This document shows, piece after piece, positions 31,501 to 42,100 of a DNA stretch of 64,000 nt. The stretch is taken from contig JAJAGP010000755.1 in NCBI GenBank assembly GCA_025084515.1, forward strand, positions 239,887 to 303,886. The letters run 5' to 3'. The notes below the pieces were generated by a model. That model had not been told where the DNA came from and made no database searches. It worked only from the letters and a program-made list of their open reading frames with translations. This stretch comes from Ancistrus triradiatus (Eukaryota; Chordata; Actinopteri; Siluriformes; Loricariidae). How positions within the stretch are numbered: position 1 is the stretch's first letter; every line of letters begins with the position of its first letter. The position numbers were made by a program, and so were the translations under genes.

Positions 31501-33324
31501 TGAGGAGCTCTACAGACCAACAGCCCAGCTGCTTTAAGCCTAACGGATGCTTTGTCCTGCCGCAGATCCACATCCAGAGGACGGAGGGCTGCGATCACAT
31601 GACCTGCACCCAGTGCAACACCAACTTCTGCTACCGCTGCGGCGGGAGGTATCGCCAGCTGCGCTTCTTCGGCGACCACACCTCCAACCTGAGCGTGTTC
31701 GGCTGCAAGTACCGCTACCTGCCCGATAAACCGCACCTGCGCCGGCTGATCCGCGGGTCCGTCTGCGGTGAGTGGGTCCGGTTCCTTACTGACCGGCTTC
31801 ATGGAGCTTCATGCTTATCTCAGGATGAGCTGAGACACTGTCGCATTTTCAAAAAGAGAATCCAGTAGGGCAACCGAAATTATTAATAAGGGAAAAGACA
31901 AGAAAGATAAGAAATATTTATACCGAGCCATGCTGTTTTTGATGACGTGAGCAGATTGTCTCTGACAAAAAGAAAGAACAAACGAAAGAAAGAACGAATG
32001 AAGGCAAGAAAGAAAAAGAAAGAAAGAAAGTCATTAATGGCTGTGTGGAAGCAGGGCTCTGCAGGCTGGGGTTCGCTTCAAATGTGCTCCTGCTTTTATT
32101 TAGGAGCAACTAGAAGCTCTGTCTCATTACCTAGAACAAGTGCCCTTGCTGCCTACGTCCTCTGTGGGGCGCTCTCAAACCGACAGTGGAACCCTAAGAC
32201 TGGGTAACGAGACAGAGTTACTGACCGTTTACCCCAGAGGTTTACAGGTCTGCACCCTAGTCTTTGCTGTTTAATAAAGTTTGATTCTTGAAATTAATCT
32301 TAAGCTTGTTGTGGCAAAATTAATCAAAACTGTGAAAAAAAAGGCGTATCCAGTATTCGGCCAAATGTTTCATTTTGAGAAAGGCCTTTAGATTCCAGTC
32401 AGTCAGTAACTCCATATTCTGTCTCGTTACCCAGTCTTAGAGCTCCACTGTCGGTTAGAGAGCGCCCCACAGAGGACGTAGGCAGCGAGGGCACTCACTA
32501 GGTAATGAGACGGAGCCGATGAACACTCGGTAACAGCACAATAAATCCCCTGCTTTTAGGACTCGTGTGAATGATGATGCCTTATCTCATATTTATTTAG
32601 GAATAGAGACAATCTCTTTGGTGTTGTCATATTTCCGAGTGTTGTGAGCCTGTTTGTGTTGCCACGGTAACACTAACACTAACCTACGAGTACGTAATCC
32701 TGCGTTGAGTAATCCTGAGCGGCTGGTTACGCTACAGGGTGGATCCTCCTTGTGCAAGAGGCGTGTTTGGAATGTCTGAGGCTCTGTTCGCCTGTTTGAA
32801 CGTGCCTGTGGTGAGTCGCCGGGGGCAGGGGTACAAACGCACCGCCCACCCGGCCCGAAATATTCAGTAGGGTCAGTGAACGGTCTGTCCTCATGGTGGA
32901 CGTGTTGGACGTGGTAGAATTATGAGGACTAAAGACCCGAGGCACTTGAATAAGGCGCCTCCGTAATATCAGGGCCTGTGGGCAGGGTTGCCAGATCTCG
33001 TGAGAGAAAGGATCAGCAATAAAAATAGAAATAAACCTTAGACAGTAAAGTTTTTCCATGTGTGTGTGTGTGTGTGTGTTGCAGTGAGCAAGGTGCTGGT
33101 GGCTCCGGTGCTCATGGTCCTGGTGGTGGTGGTCGGCGCCTTGGCTCTGGTCGTAGGTAAGACCTTCTGTCGGCATCGTGCTCTCGCTGTGATCTTTGCA
33201 GGACTGCGGATAAAAAATGCCAACGTCATACGTTCTGTCTGCAGGTCTGTTCGCCTTCCCCATTTACTGCATCTGTAAGAAACGGAAGAAACACTCCAAC
33301 GGGACGGGGCGTTGGCTGTGCTGA
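21871..33324 (+). CDS. rnf217: E3 ubiquitin ligase RNF217 (RING-IBR-RING, membrane-anchored)
   Basis: Coding exons: 21871-23838, 27771-28001, 28294-28458, 31566-31767, 33085-33156 and 33245-33324 (905 aa). RBR ligases take ubiquitin from an E2 onto a RING2 cysteine before passing it to substrate. RING1 starts at C625 ([18 protein letters not shown]), the IBR follows in exons 2-3, and RING2 starts at C784. The predicted catalytic cysteine is C797 in [10 protein letters not shown] hydrophobic segment at about 859-887 followed by KKRKK predicts a C-terminal membrane anchor. All junctions are GT-AG and in phase, and the RBR part is very close to vertebrate RNF217. Oddity: human RNF217 is about 540 aa; the extra length is a Ser-rich N-terminal region with eight imperfect repeats (about residues 110-430). 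Start: first Met after an in-frame stop, with G at -3 and +4. Confidence 0.95.
23890..24735 (-). mobile_element. Tc1-like element family C, relic in rnf217 intron 1
   Basis: Starts 50 bp after rnf217 exon 1. The left side ('ggctctagttaccctgttag', 23909) is the reverse complement of 63655-63676. The right side ('caccaagaggtacactaccc', 24670) is the reverse complement of the left end of the 62850 copy. Fragments of transposase are readable on the minus strand ([20 protein letters not shown] near 24240, matching the Tc1 'DESRF' region) but broken. Confidence 0.65.
24736..25300. other. rnf217 intron 1, no recognised feature
   Basis: Single-copy intronic DNA without exon-like signals. Confidence 0.4.
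25318..26600. repeat. 1.3-kb ATT/AAT microsatellite desert
   Basis: Almost entirely (AAT)n and (TTA)n in alternating strand orientation, with short interruptions. Within it, a segment of about 280 bp is tandemly duplicated: 'ttataggttttagtgttgtt' occurs at about 25864 and again at about 26143, with the surrounding pattern preserved. Open frames of poly-N/I here are artefacts. Confidence 0.92.
26601..27770. other. rnf217 intron 1, distal part
   Basis: Holds a (GT)n microsatellite at about 26849-26885. A moderately GC-rich stretch (27080-27660) has no gene or repeat I can name. Ends at the exon 2 acceptor. Confidence 0.4.
27771..28001 (+). CDS. rnf217: rnf217 exon 2: end of RING1 and start of IBR
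   Basis: 77 codons, phase 0 at both ends. Starts [20 protein letters not shown], supplying the last CxxxxC-type zinc pair of RING1, and continues with [13 protein letters not shown] and CPRC of the IBR. The acceptor is a pyrimidine run ending TTTTTTTAG; the donor is AAG|GTGAGA. Confidence 0.95.
28160..28260 (+). repeat. tRNA-like repeat fragment in rnf217 intron 2
   Basis: Contains 'ggttcaaatccc', close to the RNA polymerase III B-box consensus, with flanking sequence of SINE style. A short intron (292 bp) hosts it. No A box or tRNA fold is visible, so it is not a tRNA gene. Confidence 0.35.
28294..28458 (+). CDS. rnf217: rnf217 exon 3: IBR end and first RING2 zinc pair
   Basis: 55 codons, phase 0. 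Contains [16 protein letters not shown] of the IBR and the highly conserved [19 protein letters not shown] leading into RING2. The donor AGG|GTAACA runs directly into a (CA)n microsatellite. Confidence 0.96.
28459..28515 (+). repeat. (CA)n microsatellite on the rnf217 exon 3 donor
   Basis: About 25 CA units start at the fourth base of intron 3, so the donor reads GTAACACACA. Confidence 0.95.
28803..29865 (+). mobile_element. Tc1/mariner element, right end missing
   Basis: The left terminal repeat CAGTGGGGCAAAAAAGTATT begins at 28803 after a TA. It is the same family as 6815-8356. A degenerate transposase runs from an ATG at 29161 ([15 protein letters not shown], stop at 29218) to about 29811, including a [20 protein letters not shown] string with the second-D region near 29510. 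No right terminal repeat is found after 29865. Confidence 0.88.
29161..29811 (+). pseudogene. Tc1 transposase, degenerate
   Basis: N-terminal start intact, but a stop follows after about 19 codons. Readable pieces downstream are [19 protein letters not shown] and a C-terminal [22 protein letters not shown] string. The segment holding the third catalytic residue (the usual HDNDPKHTA box) is absent. Confidence 0.85.
29866..31565. other. rnf217 intron 3, remainder
   Basis: AT-rich to 30300, then single-copy DNA with CpGs (30350-30960), including 'aatatggcg' at 30358 which resembles a YY1 site. At about 31000-31110 a degraded L2 3' piece may be present ('cagctttacaatgttagatt'). The plus-strand frame at 30722-30955 has no recognisable domain. 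Confidence 0.35.
31566..31767 (+). CDS. rnf217: rnf217 exon 4: RING2 catalytic region
   Basis: 67 codons plus one base. Begins [14 protein letters not shown]; the cysteine at 31590-31592 (C797) aligns with the catalytic cysteine of RBR ligases. Continues with [20 protein letters not shown] and a conserved C-terminal linker. Acceptor CCGCAG, donor GCG|GTGAGT. Confidence 0.96.
32115..32517. repeat. Large inverted repeat (arms about 115 bp)
   Basis: The left arm (about 32115-32235) and right arm (about 32390-32517) are reverse complements with roughly 85-90% identity: 'cctacgtcctctgtggggcg' in the left arm pairs with 'cgccccacagaggacgtagg' in the right. The loop is about 155 bp and contains 'gctgtttaataaagtttga'. 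This looks like a hairpin-type MITE or folded transposon end in rnf217 intron 4. Confidence 0.8.
32518..33057. other. rnf217 intron 4, no recognised feature
   Basis: Single-copy intronic DNA up to the (TG)n tract that adjoins the exon 5 acceptor. Confidence 0.4.
33058..33080 (+). repeat. (TG)n tract replacing the pyrimidine tract of rnf217 intron 4
   Basis: About 10 TG units lie directly before TTGCAG, the acceptor of exon 5. Confidence 0.9.
33085..33156 (+). CDS. rnf217: rnf217 exon 5: transmembrane segment
   Basis: 72 bp encoding most of the predicted membrane helix ([20 protein letters not shown]). The acceptor is preceded by a (TG)n repeat ending TTGCAG instead of a normal pyrimidine tract. 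Donor GTAG|GTAAGA. Confidence 0.9.
33245..33324 (+). CDS. rnf217: rnf217 exon 6: C-terminus and stop
   Basis: Encodes the end of the membrane helix and the basic tail [19 protein letters not shown], ending TGA at 33322-33324. The 3' UTR starts at once with a (CA)n tract. Confidence 0.92.
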
Positions 33325-36245
33325 GACACACACACGCCCACATGCACACACACACACACACACACACACTTGAATTGAAAAGCTACATTTTCACTCCACG
33401 ACATCTAACATGAACTCGTTTACAGTCAGACTCGCTGTTCCTGCAGGGGGCGCTGCGTGGCTGACAGAAGCCCGTGTGATCATGGACTGAGCGGGTCGGC
33501 AGTTGTATTATCATTATCGCCATGGCGACCGAACCCAGGCCCCGTCTGTGCCAGCCGTTAACATGAGATCTCTATTCCTTGTCTTTACTCCTGGTTGTTT
33601 TGCGTCGTCCTGCTTGTCCACGTCGTCGTGGTCGCACTGGCCATCGCAGAGTATGGGCACATGCCCGGCCTCCCCTCCCTCAGAAAGCATTTGTGCCCGA
33701 GTGGTGCCCAGCCTGAGCCTGATTCACTGCGTTGTAGGTCTGTGCCACTCAAGAGCCGCATCTCATTTCTAGTTCTTATTTACTCCCTCAGATGATCCAG
33801 GGTGGCACAGTGCTGGCACAGCAATGGCACGATGGTTAGCACTGTGGTCTCGCTGCTCCATAGATCTAGGTTCGAGCCCTGTCTGGCTCCTGCCTGTGCG
33901 AGTTTGCATGTTCTCCCTGTGTGTGTGTGTGTGAGTCTATTTGTGGGTTAACTTTAGACACCCTTGTTTTACCTTTTCTAGGTTGACTGGCATCTCTAGC
34001 ATGCCCCAGTGTGTGTGTGTGTGTGTGCGCGCGTGTGCGCCTGCTTGTGCCATGGCTAGACTGGCGCTATGGAAAACTTAGTTTTATGGAAACTTATTTA
34101 CCGGTAAGCCATCAGGAGATTCATTATTGTAAGTGCAATAACAGGTGAATGAGGCACTCGGGTGGCACAGAGGCATTTCTGGGGCACCTCGCTCGCCCAC
34201 TACTGCACTGGTACCTGGTTCGAATATCCAGCAAGAGTCTAGAACAAGGTTGGATGTCACACGGACACGGTCCTGAGGGTTCAGAGCAACGACTGTGACT
34301 CTAAGCTCTACGATGGACTGGCACGCCGTCCAGGGTCACTTGTGCCCCGAAAATGCCAAGAGAGCTTCTAAGTTTAGACTCTGACCCAGTGTTTTTTTTT
34401 TTTTTTCCACGAACCAATCCTCTTGACCTATTAGTCAAGAATAGCGATCGTTACAACATACACAAAAAGTGCTTAGTTAGTGTAACAGTCACCAGATCCG
34501 ATCACGTCGCTCCTTTCATGTTGCAAAGCAATTTGGTTTCGAATCCTTGTCTGTGGCACAGATTTTTTGTACCTGGTAACTCGAATGATGAAAAACACAC
34601 TAAAAACTACCGATACGTATCATCATACATGGTCGGAACCGAAGCCTTGTAGTTTGTTCTGGAGCTCAGCTTCTTGGCCTAGCTTCCCTTTTTGTTTTTA
34701 GAAACGTTGCCGTTGGTATTGTTAAGTTTACGATGAGTTCTGAGCTCCTTACCATTTCTTTGAAAGGCATGTCAGAAAGGAAACGGGTGCCAAAACTTTT
34801 GCACAAGCCCCTGTTTGCAGCACAGCTGCTGCTCCACCGACAGACTTTGAGTTTAATCGCAAAACATTCAGTATGTATAAGAATTCCTTCGTCTTGCACC
34901 CAGTTTTCCTCACTATGTGGTTTTATTTGTTTTTATTACTTTACCTCTTCTTGATGGTTCAGACACTACCTGTCAGTGGCCAACAGATGGCGATAGTATA
35001 CAAGAACTTGCGCGTCTCTGAAATAACGAGAGATTTTGTTTATTTTGTATTACCTAAGTTTTAGGGTGATATCATAAATTCTAAAGACCATTTTATGAAT
35101 ACTGACCTTCATCAGCCCCATTTGTAGCCATATCATTCTTTCATATCTCATTCTGGACTGGTGAATCTGTTCGACAAATCGACTTCGAGTCCGGGTTATG
35201 CTTCCCCAGAAGGGCTTTTGAAATCCTTGACCTTTTATTGAGACTTTTTTTTTTGCCAAAATGCTGCTTTTGTGCCAGTAATTTTTAGAGCTAAATGCAC
35301 GTGTTCGTGCATCTTAAGTGCCTTCTTAAAAAAACACTACATTTCGATGCCTCCGCTCGGTTCATAACGAACATCTACGAGTTTAATATAAATAAAAGTA
35401 CAGTATATAATAATGTAATCAACAGAATCCTACTTTTGCAAATGCAATTCCATTATTATGCCACCAGATGCCGCCATTTCACAAACTAATACTCACATTA
35501 TGCTCTACATTCCTTTTGGCGGCATCTTCTGGCCAACTGTGATATTGCCTGCTTGGTTGTGTGTTGTTTTAAACGAGAACAAACCCACCGTATTGTTTTT
35601 TTTTTATAGTTTTACAAGTTCAGGTAGTCCAAACTGTTATAGAAAGCTGCCTTTTATTAAGTAGTATTTCCAGATTTGGTTCTTATAGTGTACAGTTTGC
35701 AGAATTTGCAGAACTCATCCACTTTCATTTGCCAATCGCTACAGAGAAGGGTTTCAGAAGCCTGGTCAGAGGACGGCATAGCTCGAGCCTTATACGTTTT
35801 TGTTTTAAGTTCTCCACACGCTCTCTCAATCCTGCAGATATTACATTTTTATTTAGATTTCACATTTTCATTGCGCTCGTTGTTGCCAAGCGTGAGCCAA
35901 AGGGTCCTGACCCTGCCAGTTTTCCCATTTCGGTGGTGTTACACAATTTATGTGTTTTCCTTTATCAAGCGGGACTCTTATCTGAGGATTTATTTGAGAG
36001 AACAGTTTTAATTCTGCAGACGATGCTGTGTTCGTTGCACAATCCTTGTCTTTGTAATAAATGTGTGTTAGGGATAAATTTTGTTTTTCGCCGCTCAGTC
36101 CTGTACGCTGCTGCACTTTATCTCGTCGTGTGCAATGTGTGGCTGGAACGGACCAGAGCGAGACGCCGCAATCCTGTAATCATGAATCATGTCACGTGGT
36201 TCTGGCCTTTGGTGCCAATAATAAAGACAATCACACGTATATAAA
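33325..36245 (+). other. rnf217: rnf217 probable 3' UTR
   Basis: No further coding exon is needed after the stop at 33324. The first good polyadenylation signal preceded by non-repetitive DNA is AATAAA at 36220-36225, so the UTR may be about 2.9 kb. It includes a (CA)n tract (33325-33370) and two short tRNA-like repeats (33795-34000 and 34141-34345). UTR extent is inferred; a shorter end is possible. Confidence 0.4.
33795..34345 (+). repeat. Two tRNA-like interspersed repeats
   Basis: 33795-34000 contains 'ggttagcactgtggtctcgc' and 'ggttcgagccctg', and 34141-34345 contains 'cggttcgaat'-type B-box sequence, both hallmarks of a common fish repeat. The GT-rich part near 33918-34040 is a microsatellite. 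Neither is an intact tRNA gene. Confidence 0.45.
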
Positions 36246-36352
36246 CAGTACTGTGCAAATCAAACGGTTTCGTGTCTGGTTTTATATCTGGGTTTAAACC
36301 TGCTGCACGGTTTTATTTTTGCACTGTTAACATATGATGGGCTGATTAGGTA

Positions 36353-37030
36353 CAGTGGTGCTTGAAAGTTTGTGAACCCTTTAGAATTTTCTGTATTTCT
36401 GCATAAATATGACCTAAAACATCATCAGATTTTCACGCAAGTCCTAAAAGTACATAAAGAGAACCCAGTTACACAAATGAGACAAAAATATTATACTTGG
36501 TCATTTATTTATTGAGGAAAATGATCCAATATTACATATTAGTGAGTGGCAAAAGTATGTGACCCTGTGCTTTCAGTATCTGGTGTGCCCCCCCTGTGCA
36601 GCAATAACTGCAGCTAAACGTTTCCTTCAGCTGTTGATCAGTCCTGCACACCGGCTTGGAGGAATTTTAGCCCATTCCTCTGTACAGAACAGCTTCAGCT
36701 CTGGGATGTTGGTGGGTTTCCCTCACATTAGCTGCTCGCTTCAGGTCCTTCCACAACATCTCCATTGGATTAAGGTCAGGACTTTGACTTGGCCATTCCA
36801 AAACACGAACTTTATTCTTCTGTAACCATTCTTTGGTAAAACAGCTTGTGTGCTTAGGATCGTTGTCTTGCTCCTGAGATTCAGTTCATGGACAGATGCC
36901 CTCACATTGTCCTTTAGAATTCTCTGATATAATTCAGAATTTATTGTTCCATCAATGATGGCAAGCCGTCCTGCCCAGATGCAGCAAAACAGGCCCAAAC
37001 CAGGATACTACCACCACCATAAAGTGCCAT
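36353..37030 (-). mobile_element. Tc1-like element family D, 3' truncated copy
   Basis: The end CAGTGGTGCTTGAAAGTTTG starts at 36353 after a TA. On the minus strand the DNA encodes a broken transposase, including [18 protein letters not shown] near 36790. Related copies are at 38160-38791 (which keeps the opposite end) and 44080-44430. It ends without a terminal repeat near 37030. Confidence 0.7.
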
Positions 37031-37199
37031 CTCAAATGTTTGCTAGAGGTGAATATTAGAAAAGTGGGGTCCTAAATAAGAAAAAACAAACGTTTTTATT
37101 TACTGCCCCAAACAAATAAAAAATACAAGAAAAAGAAATCTTCCATTGCTTTTTTTCTTGGTGAGGATCTTACAGGGTTAAACAATAATATTAATTAAA
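37031..37199. other. Unassigned DNA
   Basis: AT-rich stretch between two repeats; nothing recognised. Confidence 0.3.
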
Positions 37200-37450
37200 A
37201 CATAATATGAAAACATTTAGTACAATGCTCTTACAATAATCTTTTTATATATTTTATAAAAGTTCTTATTTTAAACTCCACTACGCTAATTAAAAATACT
37301 TCTGCAAAACCTTTAAATATAGCTCTTAAATTTATCACAGAAATAGAATGCAGAGTCCCAGGGACATGGATAAACCTCCCGTGTCTGATTAATAACAATA
37401 AAGTGTATACAGTTATTTTTGGAGTAGAATGCAAAGTGTTGAACGTTAAA
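37200..37450 (+). repeat. Interspersed repeat family B, diverged copy 3
   Basis: Shares 'cctttaaatatagctctta', 'agggacatggataaacctcc' and 'ataacaataaagtg' with 6650-6740. Confidence 0.55.
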
Positions 37451-37624
37451 AAGGGATGGAGAGTCGTGTGAACATGTGTTTTTAAATCTAGCAATCTGGC
37501 AACCGTGTTGCACCTGTCAATGACCTGGCAACCCGAGTTGTAGCGTAAGCGTGGAAGGGTTAGTGAGCAGCTGACTCTAGGGCTTCAGGATTAGAAATAG
37601 CGCTCCGGTGGGTCTGGATGTGAG

Positions 37625-37643
37625 ATGGAGTCCAAACATGAAG
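37625..37643 (+). CDS. tpd52l1: tpd52l1 coding exon 1 (19 bp, inferred)
   Basis: Encodes MESKHE plus the first base of glycine, with G at -3 and +4 and a strong donor GAAG|GTGAGA. Mammalian D52 and D53 begin with exactly six residues before GLL, in the same phase, and no other start between rnf217 and exon 2 fits as well. No transcript evidence. Confidence 0.6.
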
Positions 37644-38857
37644 GTGAGATCCGGGTTATGTCCATAAAGCGGGTGTAGAAAGTTTAAACGAACTTAAAAC
37701 GAGATCTTAAAAGTGTGAACGTGTTTATGTATCGATTCCTAATCAGACAGCCTGAAAATAATGTACGAGTGCCAGGGGAAAGTTTGTGAACCCCACTGGA
37801 ATGGAATGAGCTGTACGAATGATCTTTATTCAGGTAGAAACTAATGACACACCAACCGAGGCACTAAAGTTTAATATGTTGCTTCAGACAAAGTATGTGA
37901 ACCCTCTGCCCTCGTCACGACTTCGTGTTTTGAGTGTAAGAATAACAAACGGAGAGTTACTGGAGTTTCACCAAGCAGAAATGCAGAAGTCGCGGTGGAG
38001 GAAGCGTCATGGTTTGGAGCTTCACTGAGGGAACTACAAATTACAAACGGTTTTTTATTTTTAGGGAAATGTTACACAAGAGGGTCAGCAGCCGCTTCCC
38101 AGCAGAGATGTTGCGATAAAACCTGAATAATCTGAGCTTCACCTCGAAAATCTTATCAGCTGCTACAGAAACCATACACAGATTTATTTTTGAAAAAATT
38201 GGAGATAAAACATCAGATTTTTAAAAGTAGTCGTAAAAGTAGATAAAGAGAACCAGATTAAAGAAAGGAGATCTAAATATTCTACTTTATGATAATAGCA
38301 TATAACTATAACTCGCTTCAGGTCCTTCTTCAACATTTCTGTCGGATTAAGGTCCGGACTTCACTTTCCAAAACATTTTAAATGTATTTATTTGACCATT
38401 CTTTGTTAGAACGACTCGGGCTTCTCGCTGCATGACCCACGTTCTCTTGAGATTCAGTTCATGGACAGATGTCCTGATATTTTAGTTTAGAATTGCAGCA
38501 AAAAGGTGATTCTACCACCACCATGTTTCACAGGTGGGATAAGGTACTTATGCTGGGATGCAGGGTTTATTTTCGTTTTAGAAATAGAAACGGTTTTGGT
38601 CTATTTTGTTCTCATGCATTCACAATTTTTAGCAAAGCAATTCTTTTTGGAGAGCGGTGGCTTTCTGCTTGGGACGCCCTTTGATTATTTTGATCTCATC
38701 TGTTTATTTGGGTTCTTTTTCTACATTCAGTACTCATTTATGCAGAAATGGAGAAAATTCTAAAGGTTTCACAACCTTTCAACCACCGCTGTATGCTTTT
38801 CCAGGCTGGCCTGTCAATGATTAATCATTTGTCCACTTGTTAGTTTAGGATGTATGG

Positions 38858-38902
<45 letters not shown>

Positions 38903-39128
38903 CAGGCCGTACAGCAGAAAGGGTTCACAAACTTAATCTCGAAACTTTAAACAAGATCATGTGATCCCGTTCATGCATAAAAAAATAAATCAGCTTTTCT
39001 GGGAAACCATGTGACTGAACCGAGGTCAGAGAGAGGGAGAGAGAGAGAGAGCCAGAACTGCAGTCCCATGATCTTACTTCCTCCACGTGCATTGTTGTTG
39101 GTGTATAATCCTGCCTGTGAGGGCTGTA

Positions 39129-39169
<41 letters not shown>

Positions 39170-42100
39170 ACCTCCACAGCACTGCCTTCTAGCATTCTAA
39201 CCCCTGAAGCAGACGACTATGGTAAGGGTACTGCAGGTGGTGACGTTGAGTTTAGCTTAAAACCTTCTTTAACCTTTGGTGCATAAACATTTGCACAGTG
39301 GTGAAGCGGACCTGGGTTCGATCCCCAGTCTGTGTGGAATTTGCACGTTCTGCCCTTGTCTGTGTGGTCTCTTCCCAGCGATGAGCTGATGCCACTGGGT
39401 CTTGCCACAAGAGGGCATAAACGTGCTTCCCCTATAGCGCTGCCCTTTAAAAAGGCTCTCAGAGGTTACTTTTAGGTAGTGTACCTCTTGGTGAGCGATT
39501 GTTGACTGCTAACCTTGCCTCTGTAACACGTCTGTACACAGCCCGTGGCAGTCCAGGTTTCTCGTTCATGACACCGCTGCAAACGATGGCAGGACACGTA
39601 ATGGAGAGACATAGAGACGGACGATCTCTCACCAAGAGGTACACTACCCAAAAGCAGCCTCCGAGAGCCTTTTCATAGCACTTTTACGCCCTCTCGTGGC
39701 AAGTCCCAGCGTCTAATCAGAGCGCACCTGTAATGCGTTCCCGATTGTGCTTATCGATCTAATTTGCGTGACTTTGTTTTATGGATATGCATCCTGATAA
39801 CCTGCATGTCCTGTTTTGCCTCTGTTTTGCTATTCAAATGAAGATCTCCACGCAGGTAGGTCTCATTACTGTCTGTTACTGTAAAAGAGTTCTTAGTTGC
39901 AATTTTAAAAGTTTGTGAACCTTTTGGAAGGAAGCTCTAAGCAGCCAGGGATCCAGATGTGGTCTGTTGTCTGTCTTTCTTTAATAGCAGTTGTTTTTTG
40001 ACAATCACACGCTTCCAACTTAATGCCTATGGATTTAGAATGGGATTGCATAAAAGCTCCTGTAGATGTAGCGTGGAGGTGTCCTAATACTTTTGTCCGC
40101 GTAGTGTATCTGTACAAATTTCGATCAGAATCGCCTTCGTAGTGTCCTTTATGCATGTGAAAGCTGGACATTCAAAATACTGAACCTCTTTTAAGAGAAG
40201 CTGAATCAAACCAAACCTGACCTTCACTCAAAAGGCCTAGGTCTTAATATTTTGGACACGTCATGAGAAAAACCGATTGTTTTACAGTAATGAAGGGAGA
40301 TTTATTCTTTTTCTGTCTCAGGTCTGCTGGAGAAGGAGCCTTTTCAGGAACCCGAGGAGAACGCGGGGTCAGAGTCGGACCTGGACCTGGACAACGCCAT
40401 AACACAGGAGGAGAGGGAGGAACTGCTGAACGAGTTAACTAAGGTATTTTGCCGAGTCCCTTCCCGGTCACTTTGCTCCCAGTGCATTTACACTCACCTT
40501 CCTCTTTTTATACCCCAGAGCAAACACCACCTTTGCTGTGTTTGCAGCGAGCAAACAGTCGCTGTCTAAATTTAAAGCGACACACTTCACTGCCTCGCGT
40601 AGCAGCGAAGCTTGAAGAGGAGCCAGGCGGCTTCCGTAACCACAAAGAATTAAATGATGCTAAAAAAAAAAAGTCTGAATCTTTATAAGGACGTCTCGCT
40701 GCATGTCCTGGAGGCACGCTGGTAGCTGGAAGCTCAGACCCTTTAATTGCTGAAAATGACAATGAATGGCCACGGTTTTTGAAATACTGTGTACTCTAGC
40801 ACCGATGACCATGCCTGGTTTGAAGGAATTCTCACCCTTCGGTTTTAGTGTTTATTCGTGCTGAAACTGATCCAACGAGACCTTGTTCACTTTCACTGTC
40901 TATTTTGAGCTGAGAATCGATGTAGTATATCGCAAAAATAAATATAGCTATACATTGCTGTATCGATTTTTTAGCACAGCCCTAAGAGGGGCTACTTTGG
41001 ACATTTTCCTTTGGAGTGTCTGGAACCTGAGAGATTGAGAAGGGTTTGGTGCAAGGAAAACAAAAGAGGAAAGGTACAAGGAAAGGTCGTCCTTACCATG
41101 GTCTTTTTACGTGGTTACGTGATCTGAGGATCATCTGCCGATCAGCTCTAAAGGAGTGTAAAGAATAAACAGTGTTGGACCGAGTGCTGAGACTTGAGGA
41201 ACACCTGGCAGGTCATAATGTCTCCCGTGTGTTTTTGTAGTTAGAAGATGAAATCTTGATGCTGAAACAAGTCCTGGCCTCCAAAGAGAAGCACCAGACG
41301 GAGCTGAAGCACAGGCTGGGCATGACGGCGTTAAGCGAGCTGAAGCAGAACCTGAGCCGGGGCTGGACCGACGTTCAGTCCAGCACAGTGTGAGTACACA
41401 ACTACTGCTCCTGAATAGTGTAGGAGGTGAATCGTACAACGTCTGGCAACCATTTTTTTTATCATCTACTAATATTTATAGGATAATTCCAAATTGAGCA
41501 AGCCTAGGGCGACAGTGGCAAGGAAAATCCCTAAATGTGATAAGGAAGAAACCTTGGGAGGACCAAGCCTCATAAAGGCACCCGACCTGCTTGGGTGGCT
41601 TAGATGGTAAATGTAGGAATGAAACTAATTTAAGTTTATAGTAGTAGTTTAAATAAATATTAACAGAGAACATATTTTAAAAATAATAATTAAATAAGAT
41701 ATTGATTCACATAAGTATCTTAAGAGAGAATTTTCTTAATGTGTGTTTCTTATCTTTATCCTTAAGAAAAATATGAGAAGTTGTTATTATTCAAATAACA
41801 TCTTAAGAATTATCTTGTTTTTTTTTTCTTAAAAATTCTAAAAACATGTATTCTTGAAAGTGTAAGCACACGTATCTTGGGCTGTAAGCTGAGGTAACTC
41901 TCTCGGTATCGAGCAGGTCCGTCCCCGAGCCGGGTGCCCCAACTGGGTCATGGTTCTGCTATTTTTAGAGAGTGATGTGTTTGTTCTTCTGTAACTGAAA
42001 TCCTGTGGCACGTACCTGATACCATAACGAGGAGACGGCTGAGCCTGATCAGGTTACATTTGTGCTTCTCACAGATACAGGAGGACGTCGGAGACCCTGA

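Noticed and set aside
36061..36297. Small frames near the end of the rnf217 3' UTR
   Set aside because: No domain, no conserved start, and the region is best read as 3' UTR with the AATAAA at 36220.
39838..39855. Alternative tpd52l1 first exon encoding MKISTQ with a strong donor CAG|GTAGGT
   Set aside because: Exon 2 needs a donor in phase 1, but this donor is phase 0. The only GT that restores phase (39860) is a poor donor. The start at 37625 fits phase and length.
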